Positions 35,131 through 48,246 of a DNA stretch of 64,000 bases are shown piece by piece (the stretch's first letter is position 1; every line of letters starts with the position of its first letter). The position numbers and the translations under genes were made by a program. Under the pieces are notes generated by a model. It had not been told where the DNA came from and ran no database searches. It saw nothing but the letters and a program-made list of their open reading frames with translations. The stretch is from Congeria kusceri (taxonomy: Eukaryota > Mollusca > Bivalvia > Myida > Dreissenidae): contig CM051025.1 in assembly GCA_027627225.1 (NCBI GenBank), positions 76,285,974 through 76,349,973 of the forward strand, read 5' to 3'.

Positions 35131-35224
35131 TAATTATAGCGTTTTGTATTACAACGATATGCCACAATAATGAAAATCAATTCCAGCGGTTTTATGTGTG
35201 CCCCGTATTACTGCCATCGTCCTA

Positions 35225-35400
35225 ATCTTGAAGATTTGTTAGAGATGAAGTAAAAACTCAATGAACGCAATGCATTTACTTATCTTTATTAAATTTTCTA
35301 CACGAGGCATTGAGACATAAGCTACACTTATTAGTGGTTTAACAAATAGAAAACCTTGTGGCAAAGTAGTCAGTGTGGACATAACTTTGTTCTCTGATTT
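35225..35400 (+). repeat. Block C, copy 4
   Basis: 'aaaaactcaatgaacgcaatgc' through 'gaggcattgagacataag' to 'gaaaaccttgtggcaa', with about 30 bp missing from the centre. Confidence 0.8.
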
Positions 35401-35689
35401 TTCATGAAAAGGCCAATGTACTTAATTGTTTGTTCGACCGAACTAGTTGTCTAATTTACTATACAATATATAATGCATATATGTTTACAGCAACACGTAT
35501 GGCTTAATTTATGTTGATAATAATACATATGTAGTATGTGTTTACAATACGTTTGCGTGTATGTTAAGGGTACAAATTGCATATAAATACATATACAAAA
35601 CCATTATATCTAATGATAGAGTGACCTGTAAGTGATTTTGTATCTGCTGATAAACAAAGCATTTTTATATTCCGGAAACATTCTATACA

Positions 35690-36330
35690 CTGTTTTCCGC
35701 TTTGTATGGTGTGTGCGTACTTTCATGACATTCACTCTAAGTGACAGTTAAGCTGCGGAACAGCCACAGCTTTTGTGCTGCACAAAACATATTGCAATAG
35801 GTCATTAGACATGTTTATAAACATGTCAAAAATGTGCCAAATTACATTCAGGCGTAAACACAAATACATGTTATGAAAGTGCCAAATTATAAAAAGGTCT
35901 ACAAACGCGACATTTACCTGTCAAGATCTGGTCAGGAATACATTTATTTCTACAAACGCGTCATAAACTCCGATCAGGAATGAATTTATTTCTCACTTAC
36001 ATTTGCTTAATAAATACAAAATTATCAAAACTGATACGTCCAGCATTTAGTCAAAACAACGTGATTAGAAATATTGCAGGTTGTGTTAGAAACGATAGTT
36101 CAATTGTAAATGCAACCTGCAATCGACCTTCATATGAATATGCTACTCAAACAATTACCAGATCTTTATAAATATCTCCATGCATATAATCATGCATGCA
36201 TTGAAATGCACATAATATGGTAAAGCAAACCAGCCTGGTGTTTGGTATGTATTATTGTTTGTTAACTATGCCAATGGCATAGCACATCAAAGTGTTGAAA
36301 TTTGAAACTGTATTGGTAGATTTTGCATTA
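35690..36330 (+). repeat. Block D, copy 3 (uninterrupted)
   Basis: Gives the SINE-free version of 29,385-30,000. It carries an 11-bp perfect inverted repeat, ATTGCAGGTTG at 36,072 and its complement ending at 36,123. It also contains a local duplication of 'tctacaaacgcg' (35,899 and 35,950). Confidence 0.75.
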
Positions 36331-37104
36331 TTTCATTTATAACATTGTTTGAGCCCACACGTCGGAATCAAATTAAATACGTTCCAAAGGCATCAGAAGT
36401 AATCAGAGAAAATACAAATAACACAAACAATATCGAGTCTTATTGAAATACAATTTCGAAAGTCTAGTGTATTCTAAAAATATACGTAATTGAAACATAA
36501 CGGTCTTACAATAATAGTCTCACCGCAACAATTTTCTTTCGATCAGATAAACTATTTTAAGGAATGTGATAGACCTAAGAATTTGGAGACTGGAAATTAA
36601 AAACTGTGTTTTTTGTCTATTTGGTTCCATATTGAGTTGTGTTACTGGATGTGTATTATTAATTCTAAATGACTCACGTCATTTTGTAGTCTTGCATTTT
36701 TATTTATTTCTACTGTAGGGACATGTGTGCAAACACAATTTCTACATTATATTAATTAGTTTGTATTATTGACGGAATGTGGCTATTGGCAGAAGATTAT
36801 TTCAGTCATTATAACTTTACTCCATATGAGGTTACAACATATATAATCATTTTGTAATCATTTTACATTTGTGCCATTTTGCAAACAATCATTTGCAGTT
36901 ACTAAAGGACTTTTGGTTACGTAATAAACTGCTTGTTTCCACTGAAGTTTAAATAGTTGCTTACATTTTAGTTAAATGGATTTGCTATATATTGGAATCA
37001 CCCACGTACTGCTACATTCGTGCTTTAATAATATTAATGTGTTTATTAGCAGACAATTTTAAGTAAAGCAAACTGTTACTCGGTGCATTTAATACTTAAC
37101 TGAA
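36331..37104. other. Diverged unit sequence
   Basis: Parts parallel 30,010-30,500 ('gcatcagacatattccg', 'acatttgtg(t/c)(t/c)'), but no gene or clear element is seen. Confidence 0.4.
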
Positions 37105-37530
37105 AATACTATCAAATTTTGGATAGTAATCTACATATTTCTGTAGCTTCGGTGATAGCGTGTATTTTAGGAAATTAAACACGATGTAAAACACGCTAAA
37201 TGTAATGTCAACGATAATAAAGAAATAACAATACATAGTATGATAACGATAATACAATTTTTTAAAATCATGATTCATTTGAGATAAATTGTTTAATATT
37301 GGTGTTAAAGTGCAACTGATGATAGCATTATATTCGAGAGAATATTTATTCTATTTATTGAGGATATATTGTTTAATAATGTTGTTTATTTTACAGTGCA
37401 ACTGATGATAACATTATGTTCAAGAGACTTTTCCTTCCTCTTTGAAAACGCATCTTGTAAAATTCACTAAACTATACAGTGTAACGCACTCTATTACACC
37501 TGCTATTCATAGTGCAACCTGTAAGATCAA
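37105..37530 (+). repeat. Block E copy with internal partial duplication
   Basis: Contains 'gcaactgatgata(g/a)cattat' twice (37,311 and 37,398), giving a local duplication of about 87 bp not seen in the other block E copies. Confidence 0.8.
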
Positions 37531-37744
37531 CACATGTAAACTTTACCTTTTAACGTTCCATCAATGATATGCGAGAGGACAGAAATTGTGACCATTTATT
37601 GCAGACGTGTGAGCGACTTTGTGTTATTTGTTTCAATGGATATACTATTGTATATGCATATATTCAAGAATACATCCTAAAGTGCATTACTAATTTACTA
37701 TTAGTACTAGTTCATATCAGTTATACAATTAAATTACTCAATAT

Positions 37745-38250
37745 TCCTACATCACAAATCAACACATTTAGATTCTACATTACCAGCTTTGACACGCCGT
37801 TAGAGAAATTGGTTTTAATTATGGATGGAAGTCTGGTCAGTGTTGCATAATCCTTAACGTAAAATGGTCGTCTCCATATTTCTGCAAGATTATACTTAAT
37901 GATGCAAAATATTTATTTATGGATGATTTGTACAATTTTCATCATAATTAAATCCAATAATTAATTAACTAAAAATAACAGCACGCGCTGAACCCGCGCT
38001 AACAAATTAAATTACATTTAAAAAAAAAAAACGAATACAATGTTTTATTGTACCAGTTATAACTATTCATTAAAACATTCAAATGTGGTTGTACATGTTT
38101 AGTCATATAACATTCCCACTATTCCTATCAATGAAGATGTCATCAGAGCAACGGCTTTTTGTTTGATTTCGTCGGTGAACGGATGAATAATACGATAAGA
38201 ACTGAAAGTATTGATCTGGAACGAAAACAAAACACTATATAAATGATTTT
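37745..38250 (+). repeat. Block L, copy 1, with a reversed block A head
   Basis: Shares 'ggttttaattatggatg' and 'gtctggtc' with 42,130 and 54,130. At 37,975-38,015 it carries the block A upstream part in reverse, around 'cagcacgcgctgaacccgcgct'. Confidence 0.75.
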
Positions 38251-39229
38251 TATTATAATAATTTCACCGAATACATGTACTCCATCAATGCAGTTCTACT
38301 TCCCTGTCATCAGAGCGCATGTCTGGAAGACCGTCCTATGTCCGTGGAAATATTTTTAACTTTAGCATTTGAAACATAAATAAATTAAACCCCACTAACT
38401 TGATAACAGAATAAACCAAACGAAAGCTCGCAAGCGTACAATGTATCAAGAAGCATTTAATACCAGACACATTTAAACATGCTGTTACTTTACATGATTG
38501 TATTTAAAATCCAATTTCTCGAAGAAATTAAACGTATGTTGAAATTTAATAAAAATGTGGTTTCTTAATAAGATATTCCCTACAAATACATCGTTATATT
38601 GTAAATGAAGTCACTTGAACTAATCATTCTACTGTTGAACTCAGTCAATGAGTAATGGCTCAACTGTAATAGAACACATTTCTGACAATTGTGAGCACCT
38701 TAAACAATATAAACATAACATGTACTGTAATTCGGAATATCAATTCATACATACAATCTTAAACTGAATGACAAGCGCCAGATTATTACAAAAGCTCGTT
38801 TATACATGTATTACATTATCCTATGGACGATGGTATATATGTATATCATGACCAAGAATATGTTCAAAGAATAAGGAACCTAGAAATAATTGTGTTTTGT
38901 TTGAATACTGATTACAAATCAGACCATTGGCCTAGTCGTTGATTACACATCAATTTGAATTGATAAGTTGTAATAAATGACATTGCACAGATCAGAAGAT
39001 CTTATTTTAACGGATTGAGACGTATGGACTCTCTAATTTATTAAAAGGGCAATCATGCGTATCTTTGGCTTTAAACATTTAATCCTTTCTTTATGTTGCC
39101 TTTTCTATGAGAACAGTTCAGTTACTGTTTTTATTAATTCACTAATAGGCAGTGTTATATATAAAATACAACATCCACTGCATGATGACTAATACGAATT
39201 TAAACAGTGTTTCGTGCAACAGACACCGA
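38251..39229. other. Unannotated stretch
   Basis: Opening sequence 'aatttcaccgaatacatgta' parallels 42,735. Otherwise no gene, RNA or repeat partner seen. Confidence 0.4.
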
Positions 39230-39620
39230 TATTCACCGTTTATCATATAATTTCACCGCATACGATGTTTGCAACTGTTCTTTTGTTAATCAGTATACTA
39301 TATTTAATTTTAACAACTTTGATCGCTGTGAGTTCACACGAATTAGCAATATATATAATATCGCTGGAGAGAAACTACGCATAAACGCAATATTGGTTTA
39401 TAATTACTTCGTGATTGATAAAAGGTTTCGTTTTTTACAGGCTGCAAAATGTTGGTGGCAAAATGGATATCATAAACGTGATAAACAGAAAACTTGTTTA
39501 TTACTCATGGAAATAATAGGGTAATGCGGTTCCCAAGTCAGAAAAGGGGGAAGAATCCGGGACTATAATATCTCAGAAGTGGTTAGCTGAGATCAAAGCA
39601 CCCTTCAGCGACGTAAAAAA
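39230..39620 (+). repeat. Block H, copy 2
   Basis: 'gagttcacacgaattagcaa', 'gaaactacgcataaacgca' and 'gaagtggttagctgagatca'. It is open for 105 codons on the + strand, but paralogues are not. Confidence 0.8.
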
Positions 39621-40019
39621 GCACTATACATAATTTCAACAGTCAGCTATTATCAACATTTTCTTGAGCAACCATTGTAACTTTATAGATGTACAATATT
39701 TCCTTTGGACTTGAAAAAATCCAATTGCTATTTATTCTTGTATGCCGTCTCGTTGATATAAACATATAACACTATGCATTGTCGATCTAAGGTTTCGGGA
39801 CCAGCTTTTAAAGCTGGTATTTGCTAGTCGTCACTTTCATCAATAGTAATATAGTTTAATAGTGTGCTCGCATACCTCAAGACAAATATAAAACATAGAC
39901 ATCATGAACGCTCTAAATGGCAATTACAAGAATATGTGGATAATATCAGTATCACCATGGGATACCGCAATAATGACACTCAATTCACGTTGTTTTATTT
40001 ATGTCCCACATTCCTGTCA

Positions 40020-40395
40020 TCGTCCTATTCTTGATGATGTGTTAGAGAGGAATTAAGCCCAATCAACGCAAGGTATTTACTTATCATTGCCTCTAGGAGA
40101 AAGTACTCAGTCCTAATAAGATTTTATAGACGAAGCCTTAAGGTATAAGATTCACTTATAAGCAGTTTGACAAACAGAAAACATTGCGGCAATGTATGTG
40201 ATGCGGAAATAGCCTGTTCTGAGACAAAACTGTTTTGTAAAATTACATGTAAAGGCCAATGTACAAAAAATATTTTACGACCACGGTATGTACCCTTACA
40301 ACAACCGCATTGGAACCACTTACACAGTAGATTAATGCTAACTGGTTCTGAACAGGAACACAATATGCATACAAAAATGACATGGTAATGGTTGT
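40020..40395 (+). repeat. Block C, copy 5 (extended)
   Basis: Same extended form as 28,455-28,820, with 'attggaaccacttacacagt' and 'gacatggtaatgg'. Confidence 0.85.
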
Positions 40396-40549
40396 TTGTT
40401 TGATCCGTAAATGTGAGGTCATCAAATATACAATATATAAAACTCCAGACGCATAAGCGATGGAGATTCCCTTACTAACATCAAATAGTCCTTTAAGGTA
40501 AGCGACTAATATAACAAAGCACAATTTTTATGTTTAATATTTCTTCAGT

Positions 40550-41165
40550 GCTTCAGTGAGATTCACTCGACAGTGACAGTTGTGTTGAGTAAAAGACACA
40601 AAGTGATGAACAGCACAATGTTCAATTTTGAAATAAGTCAATAGGTTTTGCATAATCAGACAACACATGCATTCATTTTCGTGTATTGCAATTGTGTTAT
40701 ATTTAAAAAAAGCAAATATAATATTTTTAGACACATGTTCTTGATAGCTCTTCGTTTGTGTAACGTTATTTAACAGTACTATTGTATACTCAATACAAAG
40801 CAATGTCATTAAAATTGAAACAGTGAAATACAAATAATGTTTATATATTTAAATTGAAAATCAAATGCCACGTCAATTCAGAAATATAATATAATATATA
40901 TATTTAAATATTATAAACGATATGTAAGTATATCAATAGGATAACGTGTCGTACTAAATTCATAAGCATTGCATATTTGCTTATATAGATAAACACCATT
41001 CGGATCTGAATATTTTATTATAATAAACCACATATCATGTTGATATTCATGTCATGAATGTGCCCAATGATATTTAGGTCTACAAACGTATCATTCACTT
41101 GTCAAACTCTGGTCATGAATGTATTAATTTGTCACTAACAATTGTTTGATACATAAAATATATCA
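40550..41165 (+). repeat. Block D, copy 4, with AT-rich run
   Basis: 41,027-41,165 is the clearest part: 'atcatgttgatattcatgtc', 'ggtctacaaacg'. An (AT)-rich simple run lies at 40,885-40,916. Confidence 0.7.
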
Positions 41166-41249
41166 AAAGTGGTATGTTCTGCGTCAAGTAAGAGGTATGT
41201 GATCTTATTTCAGCATAGCAATTTAAAGCACTCAATTTAACCTCAGTTG

Positions 41250-41420
41250 TACAAATGACATGTACACTGATGTATCATATTCAGGGTCCCGATGGTAATT
41301 TTGCTACTGCAACAGGGTCATTATGTGTCAGAGTATCATTATGTAATCAATTCTCGGCATGCTCGCCTTTGGGATGAAATTAATTTGCATAAACAATGTA
41401 GTTGCTTCTACAAAGTGTAG
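41250..41420 (+). repeat. Block G, copy 2
   Basis: 'cagggtcccgatgg', 'cagggtcattatgtgtcag' and 'ttgggatgaaat'. A short duplication around 'gtagttgctt' occurs at 41,400-41,427. Confidence 0.8.
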
Positions 41421-42129
41421 TTGCTTTTACAGTAAAATGGTTAAGTAACCATGTCTGAACAATAAAACTCGTAAATGACATATTTGTATTTTGCAACAAA
41501 ACAGTACATGTGTGAAAAATAACAAATAACTGAAATTGGATTCTGTTCTTGTATCTTGATTAGAAAATAGTAAAGGTCAATTTGTGTTGTGTTAATGTTG
41601 AATTAACACACATACACATATTTAATTTTTTCCAGACTGACTAGACAATTGATTATTTATTGAACTCAGCAAAGCATTTGCAAATATTGGTTTGACGAAT
41701 AAGTTTAATTATTTTCTTCTATACTGTTCCATAGATTTAATTTGTGTACATATATTAGTAAATGATATATACAGATTTCAATCGTAACCAATTACCCTCT
41801 AAGGGAACAAGAGTGGCATACAAGATGCATAGATAAATTGTCCGACTGGATGTGTGCCGTGCCAAAGTGCATTGGATTGACCCTCCGGAGACGCTACTGC
41901 GTTGTCAAGCCAGTTTAATATGTTTCCTCATGCTACAGGAAACGAATTCTGAACTTCGAGCAAAATGATAGTATGATGAAAACTTTCAAGTACAACTAAC
42001 GCCATTTGTATGGAACTTTATTATTCGAAATGGAGATAACATAACAGTCAATAATTACAAACCAGTATATCTTACGTCTTTGAAAGTCAAGAGCTGTATT
42101 ATTACATGTTAATAAAATCAAGAAATTAA

Positions 42130-42760
42130 CTTATATTCCTACATTGACTCGCCATCAGTGAAAATGGTTTTAATAATGTATGAAAGTCTGGTCCGTGTTG
42201 TAGGCTTCTGAAAGTAGAAGGTCTTCTCCATATTTTTACAAGTATAAACTTGATTAAGCATTATATATTTATTGATGATGTGTAATATAAGTTAACTACA
42301 GCGTTTGAAATACCATATTGTTTTTCTGTAGACGGATACAAAAAATGTAGCATGTGGGTAATTCGAGTATAGCATATGGGCGGATCATAACATGACTCGC
42401 GCTTTTGAAAATCGGCAAACAGCACGCACTTAACTCCGCTAACAAATATAACTGCACTTGTAACAATTGTAATATTAATAATTAAATCCATTTAATTGTA
42501 CCTTTTATAACAATGTATTAAAACGTTAAAATGTGGCTGTATTTGTTTAGTCATATGTTTCTAACAATGAAGATGGCATCTACAAAACGTTTTTTACATA
42601 TATCATCTTGAATTTTTTGACGTCACTGAACTCGGCGAGGAAATGAAACAGACATGGCGTATGCATAATAAAAACAATTAGAACGAAAGTATTGAGCTGA
42701 TTAGAAAACTAAACTGTATAAATGATATTTATTCTAATAATTTCACCGAATTTAATAACA
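42130..42760 (+). repeat. Block L, copy 2, with a longer reversed block A head
   Basis: The reversed block A part spans about 42,350-42,455 and includes both 'gggtaattcg' and 'cagcacgcacttaactccgc'. 'tgtttagtcatatg' and 'acaatgaagatg' follow, as in copy 1. TGACGTCA lies near 42,620. Confidence 0.75.
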
Positions 42761-42889
42761 ATGGTCGCTTAATACATGTATTAAAAATACAAAATATAAT
42801 TACACTACATACATGTAGACTAATACGAACTAAAACCGGTTAACGTACACAACACACCTATATTCACCTTGTATCATATAATTCCGCAG

Positions 42890-43260
42890 CATACGATGTT
42901 AGAAACTGTTCACTTGTTAATCAGTATATGATTTATTTCTGTATACTGCTTTGATCGCTAAGACTTCACATAAATTCGCAACATATCTAATATCTCCGGG
43001 CAGGAACTAGGCATACGCATGATTAGTTTATAATTAATTGATGATTGATAAAAAAAGGACTTCGTTTTTATATGCGGCAAAATGTTGGTGGCAAGTGTAT
43101 ATCACAGACGTGATGAACTGCAAAGGTGTATTTTTACGGAAGATTAATCAAAGAATGCATATGTTTATGCGGTTCACAAGTCATCCAAGGGGAAAACCGA
43201 GACAATAAAATCTATGTAGTGGTTAGGTGAAATTAAAGCACTTCACGAAATTTTTAGAAA
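42890..43260 (+). repeat. Block H, copy 3
   Basis: 'acttcacataaattcgcaac', 'ggcatacgcatgatta', 'agtggttaggtgaa'. 'tgatgaactgcaaa(g/c)gtg' is shared with copy 1. Confidence 0.8.
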
Positions 43261-44099
43261 TCACGTCACATTTAAGGGAAGTGAAAAAAGTACTAAACAG
43301 ACAAGAGGCTCACCAGTCAGCTATCGCAATATTTTCCTTGAGCAATTCATTGTAACTTTATAAATGTACAATATATATTGTTATATAATCTATAAATAGG
43401 CGCTATCACATTGGTCAGAACAGCTATCAGTAACTGAATATAAAAGTGGTGTTGCATGGCCTAAACTCATGTCTTATGGCTAAAATTAGATTTGAGGCTT
43501 TCACACAATTTGAACCCGGCTTGAACACAACAATTCACACACCTCAACATTAACCAGAACTGATAACTAAATTCATGTCATATAGGATAAACAGATTTGA
43601 GGAATTTCTCATTTGGTTTCCGACATGTGCATTGAATACTCTACAAGTAACAGTGAAACCAGCACAGCGTTCTGTTCTGTTTACATACAACAGTGACGTT
43701 ATTTTGTTGATTTTCGTGACGTCTATTTATGTGTTTCGTTTGATTTAGTAGGTAGGAATGTATCAGAATGCAGTGAGATAAATAGAATAACAGATCGGCG
43801 GTGGATTTTAATAAGATTATCTGCTCTGTGATTTTGCTAATGAAACTATTTAAAGATTATATAAGAAAACATGTGTTAACTATATGGCCATTTGACCGTT
43901 TGACATGGTCTGATATTAGCTGGGTGATGTTAATACCTCGGTCAACATGAGTGAGTTTTACCCAGTGAACATCAGACCATGTCCAATGGCCATCTAGTCA
44001 ATACGTGTATAGTGTTACTTTGTATTATATGTCATATTGACGTTATAATACGTCGGAATTAGAATGCGAACAATATATATATAATGTAAGCACACTACA
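43261..44099. other. Unit-specific spacer
   Basis: Contains an imperfect inverted pair around 'ggccatttgac'/'tggccatctagtc' and 'tggtctgatatt'/'catcagaccatg' (43,886-44,000), giving a foldback of about 110 bp. No gene recognised. Confidence 0.45.
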
Positions 44100-44619
44100 G
44101 GAAATAATGACAACTTAAACGTTTGTTTATTTTCACGTTCGTGAAGAGCATAATCTTTGAATTTAAAAATAGAATTTAAGTATCAAACATACGTATAACT
44201 GAGCTTAATGTATTATAACCAAACATGTATAATTGGTCTTTGAATTACACAAACTGAAATACTACTGCATTTACACCTCTATAAAGCAATATACATATCG
44301 AACGTCAACATCATTAAAATGTGTTTATTTATATTTTATCTGTGGTGGATTTGTTTATTATAAATATATCAAAACTTGATTTTCTTCGTAAACTACACAT
44401 GCGGAAGTTTTGATAATACGTACACATCACAGCTGTTTACAAAATATTTTGTATCTACCTTTGATCGCAGAATACAGTTTCGAAGTTTACAAATGAATTA
44501 TAACATTATATAATACGCAGTGATAGCTTGAACAAAAACAACATTAACTATAAATTGTGTGTCGTTAATGGAATGTTATTTTACCTACAAACCTGTAACC
44601 AAGGACAACATTTTTCGGG

Positions 44620-44964
44620 TTACAATGCATGTCCAACACGTGCTGACGCAATATGTGTTGACAATTTGAGGGTGTATTTATTGTTGTAAATGTTATTATT
44701 AACTGTGAGAGAGTTGATCGGGTCTAAAATTGTATTGCATACGAACAACTCAAGAAACTGTAGGTCAATGTTACACATTGATGACATAATGTTGTAAATT
44801 GACACGAAATCTCCATTTTTTAACAAATGGGAAAAATATCTTGGAACTTTCGGCTGGACTGTTTTCGTGGCAACGTGGTGTACATAGTTATTGCATATTA
44901 ACCATTCTAAATTCCATTCTTTGTTTATATGAATGCGCTCGTTCCGTGTTATAATATTAAACAT
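44620..44964 (-). other. 114-codon open frame filling a unit-specific insertion
   Basis: The frame covers almost the whole insertion relative to block I copy 1. It begins at an ATG next to the insertion boundary. It includes NKEWNLEWLICNNYVH, PKVPRYFSHLLKNGD, an amphipathic stretch around IDLQFLELFVC, and NSLTVNNNIYNNKYTLKL near the end. No family is recognised. It may be a captured coding fragment, or chance: other frames this long occur in the window without support. Confidence 0.25.
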
Positions 44965-45098
44965 ATTTTCTTATTAATGAACAAAAGACGATCAGATGTA
45001 CATTTTGTATGTATATTTTGTCGAAACAAGTCATAACTAATTATGTCCCTTCATAAGAAAATATGTAACACGTAAGAAGAACTTTATTAATGCGTTAA

Positions 45099-45441
45099 AG
45101 CCGCAGTCCATAGAATAAAAATGAATAATCTTTAGTTCTTATGAACGTTTATGACGTTTATTCGACTGAAAACTGTTTCTTATTCACGAAGGACATTTTA
45201 TTACATGTATGTTTGAAAACGCTTGGTTCGAACGTAATATAAACTAATGTACATGCTGATTTACTCCAGAGGCATCACCAGCTATCGCACACACGTTATT
45301 GTACGAAAACAAGTTATCGTTATCAAAACGTTATTATTTTACCGATTTCAATGTGTTGTTTGTGTTTTTATCGGTACGATATCAATTAGAATCGATTTCT
45401 GCAAAGTTTTAGTTTTATTAACACATTTCTGGACTGCTGCT
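45099..45441. mobile_element. TTAA-flanked MITE (piggyBac-like target)
   Basis: The insertion is bounded by TTAA at 45,095-45,098 and 45,442-45,445. Its ends are AGCCGCAGTCCA and the inverse of AGCAGCAGTCCA, so 11 of 12 terminal bases pair. With the element and one TTAA removed, the flanks align base for base in length with block I copy 1 at about 33,557-33,580. TTAA duplication is characteristic of piggyBac. No transposase is encoded. Confidence 0.8.
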
Positions 45442-45984
45442 TTAATGTTATCGGATTTATCCGGAATATTATTGCCAGTTTCAAAACAGAGGCGTCGTCA
45501 TGACCAGAACAAAAATATTGGAAACTGAAAGTAAATACGGTATTGAAAAAGCCACATCAAGCCCTATAGTGAGTGAACTATACATTACACAATAGCTTGT
45601 TACAAATTTTACATGGACATGAATTTGCAGATATACTAATGGAGAGTACTTTTTGAGATATTTCGAAGAACTCTTACATCAGTCTCGCTATTGTGTAATA
45701 ATAATTTAACTGAAAAGCATTATGCCATTATTCCAAAATGCCGGAGCTGGTTTTGATTTAATACAGTCATGTAGATGTTAATATACTGCATAAACTTCAG
45801 GCCTCACAAAATCCCTTAATATTTGTATACGATATAAGTAGGACGATAATATTATAGTACCTAAATCAGGCCACTTACAAGGATACTTTTTAACACGTTG
45901 ATATTTCGTGTTGCAAATAAGAATGAAACGGCTCTTCGATTCAACATTTCAATATAATTACAGTAAAGACGACGTGCATAATTT

Positions 45985-46087
45985 AAGAAATATTTAATTT
46001 CACTGAAGAAACCTTATATTTCTATCTAGTTAATACATTTTGTTAAGCACGCTCATGCAATTTGCAATTTTCAAGATATGAACATTT
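45985..46087 (+). repeat. Block F copy, interrupted by the 2.3-kb element
   Basis: 'tttcactgaagaaaccttatat' to 'ttcaagatatgaacattt'. Block F is cut here. Confidence 0.8.
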
Positions 46088-46512
46088 AGTCAGTATGCCG
46101 GTCGATAAACCCAAAAAGGTAGTACGCACAAATTGTTTTTGCATAAAATGATTCTATACTATGTCCCTACTAAGAAACTGTATAATGCAACTTTGTCATC
46201 ATTGAGCATTTTGAAATATACAATATGGCCGCCAAGATGGCCGCCACAAATTTAAAATTGGCATATATCTTTCAATATGTAGCGTAACTACAATATTCTG
46301 AATGTATGTAATGTATGTGTTGTTAGAAAATGTATTGATAAACATGCAACTGATTTTTACATAAATAAAAGGATTAATAATATTTTGAATGGCCGACAAA
46401 ATGGCCGCCATATCAGAAAAGTGCGTGTTTAGTTGGTTTGATCATTTTAAATCCACCATTTTTGCCACAATACTACTGAGAGTTAAATAAACATTTGCTT
46501 AAATGTTTTTTA

Positions 46513-46960
46513 ATTGAACAAGAGCTGTTTGTAAAAGAGTTTTGCCCCCTCTAGGTTTAAATATCAAGTTGGATACCGAGGGCGTAAACTGCTAATAGAA
46601 TCCAATTTTATATAAATCAAGGTCCTGGGGTGATTTGGTTATTCATCGAACTGGGTTAAGATATTGCAACCTAAAACATATTCATCAAATTCGATAGACA
46701 TCGTATCAAAACTGTTGCAGTTGAATGCTGAAATGGCTAAATGCCAAGTTTAGATATTTCAAGGGCCACAACTCCGAAGTTAATTAAGCGATTTGCTTGA
46801 TTATCGAATATGACCAAGAAAGTATGCCCAGAAGCAATTTTATGGAGTTTGGTGATGATCAGTTGAAAACTGATGGACTTATAAAGCAGAAATACCCGAC
46901 AGACCGACCTACATTAGCAAACCAATATACCACGTCACCTTTGATATGGGCATAATTATT
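46513..46960 (+). repeat. Dispersed repeat inside the 2.3-kb element
   Basis: Begins 'caagagctgtttgtaaaaga' and passes 'tgccccct' and 'caagggccacaactccgaag'. It ends near 'gacagaccgacc' and 'atatgggcataat'. From memory this matches a short repeat widespread in bivalves. Confidence 0.6.
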
Positions 46961-47976
46961 TAAATATGGATAATAAAGCAGATGCTATATTCTAATCATT
47001 TACCTTTGAACTTAAATACTCTAACGTAACTTTAACTCAAGAGAGTAAGTGCATTATCCTGGTCAGAGCTATTTCTCGAGAACGAATTCAATACAATACA
47101 TGTTGAGGGTACCAGAAGAAATGAGCACAATGTTAATGACAACTGTTTGTGGCTTTCATATAAAGAGGAAACAAACATATTGCAAGATGTTCCTTTCTGA
47201 CGAGTTTTCACCGGGTTATGTTCTTTTGATTATATTTTCAAACAGTATTTGTGTAGCATTTTCGTCATAGATATTTCTCTGTAACCAACTGTTGAATTGT
47301 TTAAGTTTTACAAATGCCGCTGTTCTTTCTGTGGGAATTTTGCATCTTCTGCACGTTTGTATGGCATTTTAAAGTTAATGTTCATTAACAGGGTTGACAG
47401 TTGAATGCGTTTAACAATTCTATAGATTTTAATATGTTATTATATGTTATTTTCTTTTAACTACTAACTATTGACAAAGAACATAACTGGAGAGGTTCAG
47501 GATAATTCATTTCCCCGTTGTATTTAGAATTTTAGTTTTGAAATATATATCTGACCTCCTCACTTCATTCAGTTTATTTGCCAAGTATCAGTTTTACTAA
47601 TACCATTGTTGGTAAGCAATGGTATGTCAAAATATTATATGCGACAATTAATCAAGCAGGTGAGTAATATAAGACTTTTAGTGTATTAATCAAAACTATA
47701 TTTCAAATGTGCACAATACCAACAAAAACATCAAACAGAAGGTCCACAGACTGTGAAAACAGTTTGACCAAAATACTTCCAGCTGTTGCTGAGAAATAAC
47801 CCTGACAACCTTTATGTATTTAACTATATGTAACTTTCATCGTAGGCCAATAACCACAAGAAAATATGTTCTAAGTGAACTGTCCTGACAGTATGCTTCT
47901 ATATCTCTTGGTACTGAGACTTCTATCCTGCTGATGTCTGTGGAGTTTTAAAATTCCTATATTCATAGAAAAATTC

Positions 47977-48043
47977 ATTGATTTAATGCAATTTGGTGAT
48001 GATGATTATACAAATCATCATCACCAAATTGCATTAAATCAAT
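47977..48043. repeat. Perfect 31-bp stem hairpin with a 5-nt loop
   Basis: Arms 47,977-48,007 and 48,013-48,043 are exact reverse complements. The loop is ATACA at 48,008-48,012. The arm includes 'gcaatttggtgatgatgat'. It lies inside the 2.3-kb element. It could be a young foldback or a hairpin-RNA source. Confidence 0.95.
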
Positions 48044-48246
48044 TACCTCTTTTCAATTTAACACACATAGAATGGAGAACACAGGTCAATAAGTACCATA
48101 TACCCAGCCGCTTAAAATTTGGAATACTAGAAGCATTTTACAAAACCAGAACAAACTAGGAGCCCTTCTAAAACTATGAAGTTTAGATACCAGGAGAAAC
48201 TATGTTTTTATGTAATTTAAAGGACAGATGTCGATTTTTACATTTC

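Larger units (their letters stand above)
44100..45870 (+). repeat. Block I, copy 2, with two insertions
   Basis: Paralogue of 33,000-33,880, nearly twice as long. The extra sequence lies mainly at about 44,585-44,965 and at 45,099-45,441. Confidence 0.85.

Noticed and set aside
45247..45528. 93-codon + strand frame
   Set aside because: It starts inside the TTAA MITE and runs out into block I, so it spans an insertion boundary and cannot be ancestral coding sequence.
47049..47270. 73-codon + strand frame in the 2.3-kb element as a possible transposase
   Set aside because: No catalytic or DNA-binding motif is visible and the length is far too short.
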